Below are positions 10,801 to 21,760 of a stretch of 64,000 nucleotides of DNA, piece by piece. A program made the position numbers and the translations under genes. Under the pieces are notes generated by a model. The model made no database searches. It had not been told where the DNA came from and saw nothing but the letters and a program-made list of their open reading frames with translations. Origin of the DNA: Lunularia cruciata (taxonomy: Eukaryota; Streptophyta; Marchantiopsida; Lunulariales; Lunulariaceae); the NCBI GenBank assembly GCA_948567375.1, contig OX419755.1:77088931-77152930 (forward strand), given 5' to 3'. The stretch's first letter is position 1. Every line of letters starts with the position of its first letter.

Positions 10801-11546
10801 GTCTTGCAACTACAGAGTTTGCATAAAACAATTCTAAACAAGCAAGCGGAAGATTCTCTCCTTTCTTTCTCAATTCTCAATTCTCAATTTTCCAAGGCCC
10901 ACTTGTTCTAGATTCCCTTCTTGCTCCTCTCTTGTCTCATGTCCCTCATACTTTCACCTTCTTGACCACCATCTCCCAATCCCTCCAACAAGCCAAATCT
11001 CATCTCCTTGTTGCTCAAAATTGGCAAAAACAATATGCGGATCACCATCGCCACAATTTCAACTTTCAAGTTGGTGATAAGGTCATGCTCTCATTCAATA
11101 ACCTCCCTCTCCCACTTGATACCCAAGTTTGTAAACTTACCTCTAATTGGATAGGACACTTTGATATCACCCAAATTGTCTCTCATGTTGCTTATCTACT
11201 TGCCTTGCCTTGTCATATGTGCATCCATCATATCTTTCATGTTTCCAAGTTGAAACCCTTTGTTCCTAACCCCTCTTCTTTTTCCTCTTGAGTCCAACCC
11301 CCCCCCTCTTCTTGTCCCTATCAATGATCATGAGGAGTACAAAGTTGATTGTATCCTTGCACGTCACTATATTCAACAAAGCTTCTTGACAACATATAGA
11401 GTACAAGGTCCTTTGGAAAGTGTATCCTCTTCATGATCCACATGGGAACCTCTTTCTCATCTCCAGAATGCACAATGGCTTGTTGTGCATTTTAGATCAT
11501 TCAAGCATTTGAAGCTTCACTGGCGACGAGGACGTCACCAACTAGC
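7839..11546 (+). pseudogene. pol: E2 pol remnant: protease, RT, RNase H, integrase, decayed chromodomain
   Basis: Protease relic LVDFGSSKN near 8017. RT spans about 8640-9290, with VFLDDIF near 9190. RNase H follows (DFDASNFTIGAMLQQKF near 9633). The integrase is open from 10209 to 10826: His/Cys zinc motif with the last cysteine changed to Phe (residue 47), and the three catalytic positions, at the normal 60- and 35-residue spacing, are Tyr77, Asn138 and Ala174 instead of D, D, E. A GHF motif (for GPF) lies near 11155 and a chromodomain relic at 11320-11490 (EEYKVDCILARH, STWEPLSHLQN). It ends with TAG at 11544-11546. Clearly dead. Confidence 0.93.
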
Positions 11547-11558
11547 TGTGGGGGAATA
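11547..11558 (+). other. E2 polypurine tract
   Basis: CTGTGGGGGAATA immediately before the TG of the 3' LTR and directly after the pol stop codon. Confidence 0.75.
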
Positions 11559-11971
11559 TGTAACAATACGGAGTTTAGCAAAGAATTTAGTAGGGCTAAC
11601 AAAGAAGCAAATAAGAAAAATTAGCCTAGAATATTCCAAAAGTATCTAAGAAGCTTCTTGGGAAGCTTCCCAACTAGCTTAGCTTGCACTCCAAGTAGAT
11701 AACTTCTAGAAGCTTCCAACTAGCTTAGCTTGCATGCCAAATAAGTGGCTTCTAGAAGGAAACTTCTTGAGAAGCTTCCTAGCTAACTTAGCTTGCACTC
11801 CAAGAAAGCGGCTCAAGGAAGCTTCTTGAGAAGCTTCTCAAGGGCCTTGTATGCTCCCTATAAAGACAAGAGCCAAAGCTCATGCTAGGCATTCAGAGTT
11901 TTGCCACATTCAAGTATCCCAATGTGAGTTTCCATCCTCTTATTTCTCTCCTCGATCTCAATCTTTTTACA
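11559..11971 (+). repeat. 3' LTR of E2 (413 bp) with GAAGCTTC-rich repeats
   Basis: Starts TGTAACAATAC and ends TTTTTACA. TATAAAGA at 11858-11865 matches the TATA position of the 5' copy. Three imperfect units beginning near 11645, 11705 and 11751 each carry an AGAAGCTTC-like core followed by TAGCTTGCA. Around six GAAGCTTC blocks are present in the LTR. Confidence 0.93.
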
Positions 11972-11984
11972 AATAGCTTGGTAG

Positions 11985-12200
11985 AGATAACCAATCAGAC
12001 CTTGTGCATGATGTTGGCCAAAGATGCAAAAATAGAGGGGGCTAAACATCATTGAGACACGAAGATTCATGCAATTTTGTGGGAATATATGACAACCATG
12101 AAGACTTCTACCTGATATTCTCCATTTCATTTGGTATATGGTATTGAGTCTACCTTACCTATTCACTTTGATCTTCCTACCTTTGAAAGCATTCATAGGA
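11985..12200 (+). pseudogene. Gypsy integrase C-terminal fragment
   Basis: Broken frames give peptides of the integrase core end (ILWEYMTTMKTST, then YSPFHLVYGIESTLPI), resembling the A-Y-R-T-T … T-G-Y-S-P-F-x-L-V-Y-G motif of Ty3/Gypsy elements of the Athila/Tat type. It is not part of E2, whose LTR ends at 11971. The rest of its element is missing. Confidence 0.75.
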
Positions 12201-12225
12201 GATTGAAGAAAGCACAAGGAGGTAA

Positions 12226-12635
12226 TGCAAAGAACTCAAGACTTAGTGGTTGGGTCAAGATTAGACCATATGCTTAGGAGAATATTCCCATGAGTATAGA
12301 TATTCCTTTAGACTTGAGACTTTATTTGACTTTTAGCTTAGTAACTTGAGTTACTCCAATAATTAGTAATTTTGGTGCATAACTATTTCACAAGTATATA
12401 AACTAGAGGTGAGGTACTCATTACACTTTCATTTGCAACTATGTCTCTCTCTCTCTCTCATTGAGTTCTCTAATGAGCAATGGTTTGAGGATTGGAGTGT
12501 TAGCCTTGGAGGAGTATGATGGAGTTGGGGTTTTAGGGTTAGGGTCATAACCGTGACTTCTTAGTCCATGGTGCACTACCATAATAGCCATGGGAGGTTC
12601 ATCTTGAGTGAGAGATAGACCAGCTCATAGGACAC
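12226..12635 (+). repeat. LTR fragment related to the LTR of element F
   Basis: Closely similar to about 31869-32246, including GGTTGGGTCAAGAT, the AGTAACTTGAGTTACTCC segment, a TATAAACTAG TATA-like box, a CT run, and GTCCATGGTGC near the end. The first 310 or so bases of that LTR are absent here. It is joined on the right to Copia A without a Copia 5' LTR between them. Confidence 0.85.
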
Positions 12636-12636
12636 A

Positions 12637-13440
12637 ATGGGAACAAGGAGCAATGTAAGAGACATAACACATCATTCAATTTAATGGGGAAAATTTCTTG
12701 ATTTGGAAATTCTAAATGATGATTGTCTTCAAGGCAAAGAAACTTACAAGGATTGTTAATGGGACAAAGACTATAAAATAAGCCATAGTAGTTGGGAAAG
12801 AGAGAGATTGGCAGAGCAAGAATAATGCTACAAAAATGTAAACATGTGCAACCATAGAAGAGAAGTCATTTACTAAGATTGAGCAATTGTAGAACCACAA
12901 ACTAGAATGGAGTAGACTGATTATATTATACAAGCAATGTGCTTTAAAGAACAAGCATGTTATCTAGAAGGGATTCTTTCAATTACTTATGAAACCAAGA
13001 GAAAACATAACAGGTTTTATTAGCCAAATAGAAACTCTTGCTAGTCACTTAAGTAACCTTAGTGTTACAACAAATGATTCTTCAATCATCACCAAGATTA
13101 GTTTTAGTTTATAATAGAGTTTTTGCCAATTAATAGACACATGGGATAATGTATAAGAGGAGCAACAAACCATCAAGACACCCATTGCAAGATTTCTCAA
13201 GGAAGAAACCTTGAACAGATGTGGAGTTGAGAGAGAAAGAGAGAGAGATAGAGCCTTTCTTGCTGCCAAGAGAAGAAGCATTAGGAGTAACAACAATAGC
13301 AAGACTCAAAGAAGATTGAAATCTCTGAACTAAAGAAGAGAACAAGCTATAAGAAATGCAAAAAGAAGGGGTATTGGACAAGAAAATATAGAGGTGAGAA
13401 GAATGTCCTAAGAAGAGAGCATAACAATATGGGTAACCCT
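12637..13440 (+). pseudogene. gag: Copia A gag remnant
   Basis: Frames broken by stops give NGENFLIWKF-like and GKERDWQSKNNATKM-like peptides near 12690-12840 and ISQIETLASHLSNL near 13020-13070, as in the UBN2-type gag of Copia elements. A run of GAGAGA codons near 13230 is low-complexity. No intact product is possible. Confidence 0.78.
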
Positions 13441-16400
13441 AAAAGTCAAGCCAATGCTCTAACTACACAAAGTATTGCATTTATTGCTAGCTTTAGCAGT
13501 ACTACAAGTGTGAACAAACATCTAGACAATGATGTTTGGTTTGTTGATGAAATAACTTCAGAGCACATCACCAATAAGTAAGAGTGGTTCCAAGATTTTA
13601 AAGAAGATTGAAGAAGGAACCTGGCCCATGTATGTTGTTGACAATCAAAAGGTTTGTATTGAGAATAATAGACATTCAAATTCTTGTATGCTTGGTGCAA
13701 GAAGGAGTTCTCTATGTTTCCCAAGTTAAACCAAAACTTATTTAGCATTGGTCAAGTAGTGGACAAAGGCATCCAAATCACCTACACCAAAGAAGGCTGC
13801 TACATGGAGAAAGATGGAGCAATGGTGATGAAAGATGTATGCAATTCAAATCTTTACAAGTTCAAATAGAGTTACAAAAATAGGTAACATTTTCCAAGCA
13901 AACTTTATTGTTGCACGTGATGGATGGAGTGAGAAGCTAGATTGCACGTTTGTACCAAAGACTTTGTCATGTCAATCTTGCCTTCATTAAGAAGATGGAG
14001 AGAGAAGGACTAGCAGAGTGTCTTTGTTTTTTACTAGAGGAGCTTGGTAGTCAAAAGTCTTTATGTTATGATGGATGTGCTCAAGGAAGTCATAATAGAT
14101 TACCCTTTGCAAAATCCAATGATAGTAGAGGTAAGTAAAACGTTGGAGAGTTCTTTCATAGTGATGTTTGTGGTCTTATGAGTGTGGAATCAATAAGAGA
14201 ATCAAGTATTATCTCCTTTTTAAGGATGATACAAAAGGTTTCAAATTTTTATTTTTGTTGAAAGAATAGTCAAAAACTTTCTCTTGCTTCAAACAACTTC
14301 ACACATATGTAGAAACTTGGTGTAGAGTGAAGATCAAGAAATTACAATCTCATAGAGGAGGTGAATATGATTGGAAATGAAATTTTTATTTGTGCATAGA
14401 ATGTTGGATTAATCCATGAACTTACATAGCAAAATGATATCTTAGAGAAAGATCATAAAACATTGTTTGACGCAACAATAAGCATGTTGCTTTCTAGCAA
14501 GTTGCCTAAGGAGTTGTAGGCAAAGCAATGGGAGTTGCTGTATATGTCTTGAATATATTTTTTAAAGAGCTTTAGAGAAAACTTCTTACAAGTTTTGGCA
14601 TGGAACAAAACCAACAATTACACATATGAAAAATTGTGTTTGCTTAATCTTTGTGCATACACCAAAAGATCAAAGAAAGAAGTTTGATCCAAAAGGACAA
14701 GAGATTTCTTTTGTTGGCTATAGTTCAACATCCAAAGCCAAATCCAAATTATGGAATCAAAAGAAGAACAAGAAATGTGAAAGAAAAGATGTCATGTTCA
14801 AAGATGGGTAACATGATCATTGATGGTTATAGATGCTGAGCTTAGACATGGATTGTCTTTAAGAGAGAGATGTAGAGAAAGCCAATGCTAGAATGAGCAT
14901 TGGTGAGATATAAGTTGATGGAGAGTTTCCACAAGCTTCTAGGGAGTCTACAAAGCAGGTTACAAAGGAATCAGTAATTGAGACTAGCATCTATCCTTTT
15001 GAAGAAGACAGCAAGGGCAATCAAGAACCGGATTTGCAAATAAGCTCAACTTCAACCACTCAAGATGGAGAAATTTGTAGAAGTGAGAGAACAAGAAGAC
15101 TACCATAAAGACGTTGTGAGTGGGATTATGGTAAGACATATTATGCTTGCATTATTGTAGTTGAGATTTACGGAAGAGATGTAGAGTCAGATCTTGTTCA
15201 TTTCCAAGATGCATTGCAATCACATAAGTGGATGAAGGTCATGGATAAATTTAAGTTATTGAAGTAGAACAAGACTTGGAAGCTAACAACATTGCTTGAA
15301 GGGGAAAAATAGTCAAATGTAAGTGGGTATATAGAACCAAGCTTGATGCTAAGGGTAACATCTCAAGGTACAAGGCTAGACTTCTAGCCAAGGAATATTC
15401 AAAGCTTGTAAGAATAGACTATGACCTTTGTTAAGTGTGGAGTCTTATTAATTACAAAATTAATTTACAAGATAAATATGAAGAGACCTTTGTTAAGTGT
15501 GGAGTCTGGTTAATTACAAAAATACTCTACAAGATGAATATCTTACAAGGATGTTGAAGAGTTAGTATGGGACAGATCTTTTACAAGCGTGTAGAAGTCT
15601 AAGTACAGGACAAATATTCAAATTATAGAATTCTATTTATGGGAATGCACAAAAAGACAATTTGCATGAAATTTGATTTCTTTATAAAAACAAATGCAAA
15701 TGAGCATGCCTTATCTTGTTGGAAGCATCTTTCAAGGGCTTCTCAAGGGCTACAAAAGAAGTTATGTCCATTTGAAGTTTGGGACAAATGTGTTTTATGG
15801 GATTATGGGAGTTGTGGAATTACCTATGGGAATAACTCTTGTAAGATTGGTTGCGGAACTTGCGAGAATGGATCTTGTGGGATTGCTTGTAGGACCTATG
15901 GGAATGGTTGCAAGAAGGTACCATATGGGAAAGTATCCTACAGGAAGATGCAAGAATGGATCCCATTTGTGGAAGTTTTTGAGGTGATGTGTATCAATTG
16001 GTACCAAACAATCTAGGGTTAGATATGAGATCAATTGGCACCACATATTCCAAAATTAGATAAGAGCAAGTGCATATATCTAGTGTAAGCTATTGGCTAG
16101 GACTTTGACACTTCTTGAATGAATGAAATCTTGTGCTGTTGTGGAGATAGGTAGATCTTGGCCAAAACACATGAAATTTGTGTAATTTCTATGCATGTTT
16201 CTCCTTACCAAATTGATGAATAACTTTTTCTCCATAGAACAGCCAGATTTGTATTCCATTCACCCAACAACCTTTGCTCTAGTAGTCAAGTTTGATTCAA
16301 CTAGATCTGTTCTTTCACTAATTGTATCTTAAGACATGGAGATAGATCAATTTAAAATGAAGAAAAATTTTCTTGATGGAGATTTGTATGAGGAAATTTA

Positions 16401-17550
16401 CATGGAGTAGCCACAAGGATACAAAGAAGTTTGAAAGGCAAAGAGTGTTTGCAGATTCTTGAAGAGTCTTTGTGGCTTGAAACAAGCCTCAAGGAATTGG
16501 AACTAGAAGTTTGATGAATTCCTAGTGAGATATGGGTTGCAAGCATCACTTTCTAATCTTTGTGTGTATTATGGATCTTCATTATTCCTCACAAATTTTG
16601 TAGATAATGGACTAATTTGTGGGAAAGATAGATCCCGCATTGCTACCATGTTAGATCATCTTGGTAGAGAGTGTAAAGTCACACATAGAGAAGCATAGTG
16701 TTATGTATGACTTCAAATTTGTCAATATAAAGAAAATCTCAAAATTAGATTGACTCAAGAAAGATAAGTAGAGTCAATTTATTATTCAATCTTTGAAATG
16801 CATATCCAATTACTACACCTTCAGATCCAAATTTTAGAATACAAGTAGAAGATACAAAACTGATTAGATCACCCTACCAAGAAGCAATAAGATGTTTAAT
16901 GTATACTATTATAGATACAAGACCTAACATAGCTTATGTTGTTAGCATTGTAACAAGGTTTAGTTCTTATCCTTCATCTCAACATTGAAAAGCAATGAAG
17001 AAAATGTCTAAATAACTCAAAGATACTTTGGATTATGGATTAGAATATAGTGGAAGTATTGATACTACTAATACACTAGTTTGATATTGTGATGTTGATT
17101 TTGTTGGTGACTTAGACAATAGAAAGTCACATTGTGGTTTTATTTTCATGATGAATGGTAGACCACTAGCTTGGAGCAGTTAGTACAACAATGCACTCTC
17201 ACTTCTACCACAAAGGTAGATTAAAGGCACATAAAAACACATTCAACTGCCAAAGAAGCAATATGGCTTTGCATGTTACTAAAGGAACTACAATTTGGAC
17301 AAGATGGTCCAACTTGGATGTATAATGCAAATCAGAGTGATATCAAGCTAAGTATAACCTAGAGTTCCACAAGAGAACCAAGCACATAGAGATCCAATAT
17401 CACTATGTGAGAGAGAAGGAGGAGAAACATGAGATCTATTTCAGCTACATCAACACCAACAATCAAATTGCATATATTTTTACAAAAGCTTTACTAAGAG
17501 ATAAGTTTAGAAAGTTTAGAATTTTGATTGGAGTACTATCATTTCTTCAA
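13441..17550 (+). pseudogene. pol: Copia A pol remnant: integrase, RT, RNase H
   Basis: The pre-integrase region is readable (FPKLNQNLFSIGQVVDKG at 13717; YTKEGCYMEKDG; LYQRLCHVNLAFIKKM near 13950). At the integrase core the D of L-R-S-D-x-G-G-E-Y is His (LQSHRGGEY near 14340). RT resumes after the inserted solo LTR with EEIYMEQPQGY near 16388 and LCGLKQASRNWN near 16470. RNase H shows CDVDFVGDLDNRKSHCGF near 17090 and FTKALLRDKFRKF near 17480. Stops and frameshifts occur throughout. Confidence 0.88.
15429..16269 (+). repeat. Solo LTR inserted in Copia A RT, with a 5-bp target duplication
   Basis: The insert starts TGTTAAG and ends CCAACA and is flanked by ACCTT at 15424-15428 and ACCTT at 16270-16274. 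Removing it brings the RT sequence back together (IDYD … TFALVVKFDS). Near the left end ACCTTTGTTAAG recurs 62 bases later (15486-15490, then 15491), so a 62-bp segment including the target site was duplicated after insertion. TTTATAAAAA near 15680 could be the TATA box. A short Gly/Cys-rich stretch built of TGGGATT/TGTGG-like words occupies about 15795-15930. Confidence 0.9.
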
Positions 17551-17560
17551 TGAGTGGGAG

Positions 17561-18128
17561 TGTTGAAAGTAAATTTCATATGATAATACATCTGGCATTG
17601 ATATAGCATATACCTATACTATAGGTGTTAGAGTTTGTACATAGCACCTACCACCCAATGGCTATGTTAGTTAGTGTTAGAGTATTTAGGTCTTACCTTT
17701 GAGAGAGCAGGTTGTTCATTCCATCAAGATTTTGGGAGTATAGTCAAGAAGGTTGATCAATAGGACATTTGATAGAGTAGGTAGTTCATTCCATCAAGAT
17801 GCTGGTGGTATAGTCAAGAAGCTTGAGCAGTGGGACATTTGAGAAAGTCAATAGTTCATTCCATCAAGATGTTGGCTGTATTAGTCAAGAAGCTTGAGCA
17901 GTTGGACATGTGAGTAGCAGTCTAGAGAAGCAAGTCCAAGCAACATGACCAAGTTTTTGATTAGCTTAGAACCTGCATACTAGCTTGCAGTTATTCCATT
18001 CCTCACTTCATCCGATTAGATTTGCAATAAGAGGTTGTAGGCAGAAGTGCTTTGTATACCTTTTTGTGTTCCTTTTATTTTGTAAATGTTGTGCAGATTT
18101 GCATTAGTATTTACATCATTGTTCAACA
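17561..18128 (+). repeat. 3' LTR of Copia A (568 bp) with a 70-bp tandem repeat
   Basis: Starts TGTTGAA and ends TTCAACA, an exact 7-bp inverted terminus. TTCATTCCATCAAGAT recurs at 17715, 17785 and 17855, giving three units with a period of exactly 70 bp, and part of a fourth begins near 17900. Confidence 0.88.
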
Positions 18129-20060
18129 GCCATTAGTATCAAGCTTGATTAAATGAACCCATTAACATTTTATTGCTTTTCTGACTTCTTGTAAGGCTAT
18201 CAACTTCCAAGTCTTGCTTTTTTTGATGGCTCAAATTCTTCTTCCATGGCCTTCACTCACTTTGCATCTTTGAAATGAACAAGATCTTCATCTACATCTC
18301 CTCCTTCAAATCTTAGCTCTACTTAAGCAAGTTTAAGATGTCTTATTATAATCTAAATCTTTAAGTTTTAATTGTGTTGTTCTTAGTCTCCAACATTTGT
18401 AATTTGATTTAAATGTTTGAAGTTGAGCTATCTACATATCAGATATGTCTTGATTATCTTTAATTTTTTCTTGATCTAGATGAAGTAGATAAATATTGAT
18501 CTAACTTGAAGATTATCTTGTGGACTTATTTGTAGACTCCACAAACATTTGTGAATACTCTCCATCATCATCTATCTCAGCAATGCTTGTTCTAGCATTG
18601 ACTTACTCTTCATCCCTCTCTAGAAGATAATCAACCTCTCAATTCAACAAAAGAATTTGTTGTTTGATTGTGTAGCTCTTTTTTAAAAATCACATCTCTA
18701 TTTACAAAAAAAAATTCTTCTTGTAATCCCATAATTTAGATGCTTTGGATTCTGAATTATATATGAAAAAAGACATATTTTGTCTCTTTGAATCAAGCTT
18801 AGTTTTAGGCTCTTAGTGTATACAAAAGGAATTAGCATTCAAAAGTTCTACAATGTGCACTTGTTGGCTTCTTTCTATTCCAAAACTCATAAGCAGTTCT
18901 ATTTAAAATTTTATTGAAAACTCAATTCAAAAAATGTGCAGTAGTCCATACTTCTTTGGCCCACCACTCTATGGGTAGCTTGTGATAAAAAGACATGCTT
19001 CTTGTTGCTTTGAAATATTTTTTATGACCTCTCTCAAAAATGCCATTTTCCAGTAGAGTTTAAGGTGTTGTAAGTTCATGGACCAAGCCAACACTCTATA
19101 AAAAAATTGACACATTCCCTCCTATTTTATTCACCTCCTCCATCAAAAAGTAGTTTTTTTTATCTTCACTCTACGCTAAGTTTCTAGATGTACATGGAGT
19201 TGTTTGAAACAAACTGGTTTTGTACCTCTCTCTAAAGAGAAATAAAAATATATTAAGAAACTAGAAGAAAACTATTAGTATCACACTTGAAAAGGAGATA
19301 TATCTTGATCCTCCTATTGAGTTCACAATCATAGGACCAAAAAGCCATTATGACAAAACACTCTGATGTTTTATTTGCCTCTACCCTTGGTTGCCTTTGG
19401 AATGGTAATCTATATTGCTTTCTTAGAACAAATCCATTATGATAGAAAGACTTTTGACTATAAATCTCTTTTTTTTTGAGATTGAGATCCTCTATTAGTA
19501 CTTTTCCTTCCACCTAATGTAGGGAAGATTGAAATGACAAAGTTTTTGATATCAAAGTGGAATATCTAACACTAGACACTTTTCTCCTTTCTAGCTTTTC
19601 ATTCTTCCCATAACCTGCAATAAAACATTTAGATTTGGAAATATTACCTAACTTGGTAACTTTGATATGAAGTTTATAGATCTTCAAATCTTGGACACTG
19701 ATAATCATAACTACTCCATTTTTCTCCATGTAGCAACCTTCTTTGGTGTAAGTGGTTTGGATGATTTTGTCTATTTCTTGATCAATGTTGAATAGGTTTT
19801 GCTTTGACTTTGGAATGTAGAGAACTCCCTTGATTACTCCTTCTTGTGTTGTTGCACCAATCTCATAAGAAATTAGAATTTCTTATACTTTAACAACCCA
19901 ACCTTTCTAATTTATACTTAAATCTTCTTGGGATCTTGGAACCATTCTTGCCTATTGCTCATTTATTTTGAAGCTCCTTGATCATCATATTAGACATATT
20001 TGTTCAAATTATTATCAAAGCTTGTGGTAATGCTAGAACTAGAAGAGAATGTAACAGTCT
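18129..20060 (-). pseudogene. pol: Copia B: protease to RT fragment, same family as Copia A, opposite strand
   Basis: On the minus strand the pre-integrase and zinc region is readable: TKEGCYMEKNGVVMI near 19750-19720, VLRKQYRLPFQRQPRVEANKT near 19430-19370, and CELNRRIKIYLLFK near 19330. Integrase and the start of RT follow down to 18129. The DNA aligns with Copia A from about 13460 to 15360, for example the AACAAGACTTGGAAG segment and the CAAGCTTGAT segment. It stops exactly where the Copia A 3' LTR ends, so Copia A is inserted in it. No LTR of its own is seen. Confidence 0.83.
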
Positions 20061-20479
20061 ATGTTGTGAGGTAGAAGTTTTAGAGCAGTTGAGAATACAA
20101 GTAGACAAAAACCATGAATAATAGAGCTAGATATGACCTCCAATCTATAAGTTCCATATCTAGGCACCATATGGGTTTATAAAGAGAACAAAAAGTTAGA
20201 CAACACAATTTGTATATATGATTTGTAGACTAATTAGAGCTTGTAGATCATGAAGGCTATTGTTATTATCAATATGTTGAAGTAAAATCTTGTGTTCCAA
20301 AGAGGTACTTGAAAATACATTCAGCTATGGAAAGATGGTCTAGGGTATAAGGTGAAAAAAATTGTCTTACAAAAAAAACTTTAGATGCAAAATATAGGCA
20401 AGTTAGCAAATTTGCATGCATGACCATCCCCACTACCTGCTAATAGATGCTTAATTTAGGAAGATGATGCTTAGTTATG
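20061..20479. other. Junction between Copia B and Copia C, unassigned
   Basis: No clear coding similarity. This is probably the decayed RNase H and 3' end of Copia C; I cannot place an LTR boundary. Confidence 0.3.
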
Positions 20480-20549
20480 TTATTAAGGATATGTTTTTTC
20501 ATTCATCTTGAGATTGGACTCAATCTATTTAGTAATTGCAATGCAAAAT

Positions 20550-20756
20550 TTATTGCTCTAAGATGCTCTCTAGATAACTTTGTTGATTCAATACAATATA
20601 GCACGTATCATAATCAATCTCAATCTTCATCCCAAGATAACATTCTAGTAGTAATGCTTCATTAATCTTGAACTCTTGCTTTAGTTTCAAAACCAACAAG
20701 TCCAATCTAAGCTGAGATGAACTAGCACAAATAAGATCATCAACATAAATAAGCAA
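20550..20756 (-). pseudogene. Copia C RT fragment with YVDD
   Basis: A 68-codon frame beginning MLIYVDDLICASSSQ, the catalytic YVDD of Copia RT, followed by LKQEFKINE and a C-Y-L-G-M-K-I-E-I segment equal to the F-x-M-x-D-L-G-x-L-x-Y-F-L-G-I-E-I motif. It ends at SYLESILEQ and a stop, where the Y-x-x-x-L-L-x-R-F motif would continue. Confidence 0.88.
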
Positions 20757-21299
20757 GAGAACTAATATATTTTTTGTACAATGTACTTATTTTGGACACT
20801 CATAGTTTAACCTTATTGAGCTCTTGTATTGGGATCAAGGTAAGATAGAGAGGAATCTAAGATAAGGATAAAAATGGAAAGATGAGGTATAATTGACCAA
20901 GTTGAGGAAATTGGAATAGAGGAAAGCCTCACTTTTATCATAAAGTAAAACACGTGAGATAGATATATGGAATTGTATAGTTGGTGAAGGAGTAAGCTAG
21001 ATCTTCTGCAAAAGTCACAGCTCTCCTCTTTACTATTGTATAAGTAATAAGATCAAAAGGTCTATAAGCACAAATGTGCATATAATTAAGAGTCTCTAGA
21101 TTCAAATTTCCATTCTCTCATTTAGGATGTGTAACATATTTCACCAAAACCGTAAGATGAGACACTTTTCTTTACTCGCCATCAATAGTTCCCTAGGCAT
21201 TCTATCATTGACTGCTCAACTTGGAGTCTATTATACAAGTAGGCCATTTTTTGCACAATGTCAACTCATAGAGGTTTTTCAACATTCCATCTATATAGC

Positions 21300-21760
21300 A
21301 TTGGTGTGATCCCTTCAAAAAGGATGTAGTTTTATTTTGCTACAACTTAATAGTGAATTTTACTTTGATATATTAGTACATAAAATTGAAGATATCTAGC
21401 TACTTACATATTCACCTTCTTTATCTATCCTTAAAATTTTAGTCCTTCTTCTTGAATGATTTTGAGTGAGGGACTTGAATTCTTCAAACACTAAAGCTTT
21501 GCTTACTTTGTAGGCTTTCTTTTTCATCCAAGCTTCATCCTATATGGTATAAAAGCATACTATAAGACATAAAAATAAGTTTCTTTTCTTTGTAAGCCCA
21601 TATAGTATATGATGTGCTTCTTTTTTAGCTAGCTTCCCATCTCTATTCACATTTTTCAACAAACTTAAAAAAAAACACCCTAAAATACTCTTATTTCGTG
21701 AATCAAGCAAGTGCTGATCATGAATCATTGGCAATCATTCATGATGGCCAAAGTATATAT
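21300..21760 (-). pseudogene. Copia C integrase fragment
   Basis: Near 21520-21400 the minus strand reads FEEFKSLTQNHS, then KILRIDKEGEYVSS, matching the F-K-x-x-V-E-x-x-S-G-x-x-I-K-x-L-R-S-D-x-G-G-E-Y region around the second catalytic Asp. The Asp is kept (RIDKEGEY). A 64-codon frame upstream (21734-21540) probably belongs to the same domain but is not diagnostic. Confidence 0.72.

Larger units (their letters stand above)
6489..11971 (+). mobile_element. E2: decayed Ty3/Gypsy chromovirus split by E1
   Basis: A remnant of the 5' LTR (6489-6729), a primer site, gag, pol with a decayed chromodomain, a polypurine tract and a complete 3' LTR (11559-11971). The remnant aligns with about 11731-11971, so the missing first 170 or so bases of the 5' LTR should lie on the far side of E1, outside the window. 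Many stops and frameshifts show it is much older than E1. Confidence 0.93.
12637..18128 (+). mobile_element. Copia A: decayed Ty1/Copia element lacking its 5' LTR
   Basis: Gag starts at an ATG at 12637. Pol follows in the order protease region, integrase, RT, RNase H that defines Copia, then a purine stretch (GAGTGGGAG) and a 3' LTR. A foreign solo LTR splits the RT. The right edge is inside Copia B, a related element in the opposite orientation. Confidence 0.9.

Noticed and set aside
12583..12595. GCCAT as a target duplication of Copia A with GCCAT at 18129
   Set aside because: The left copy lies within a Gypsy LTR fragment 45 bases from Copia sequence; not an insertion edge.
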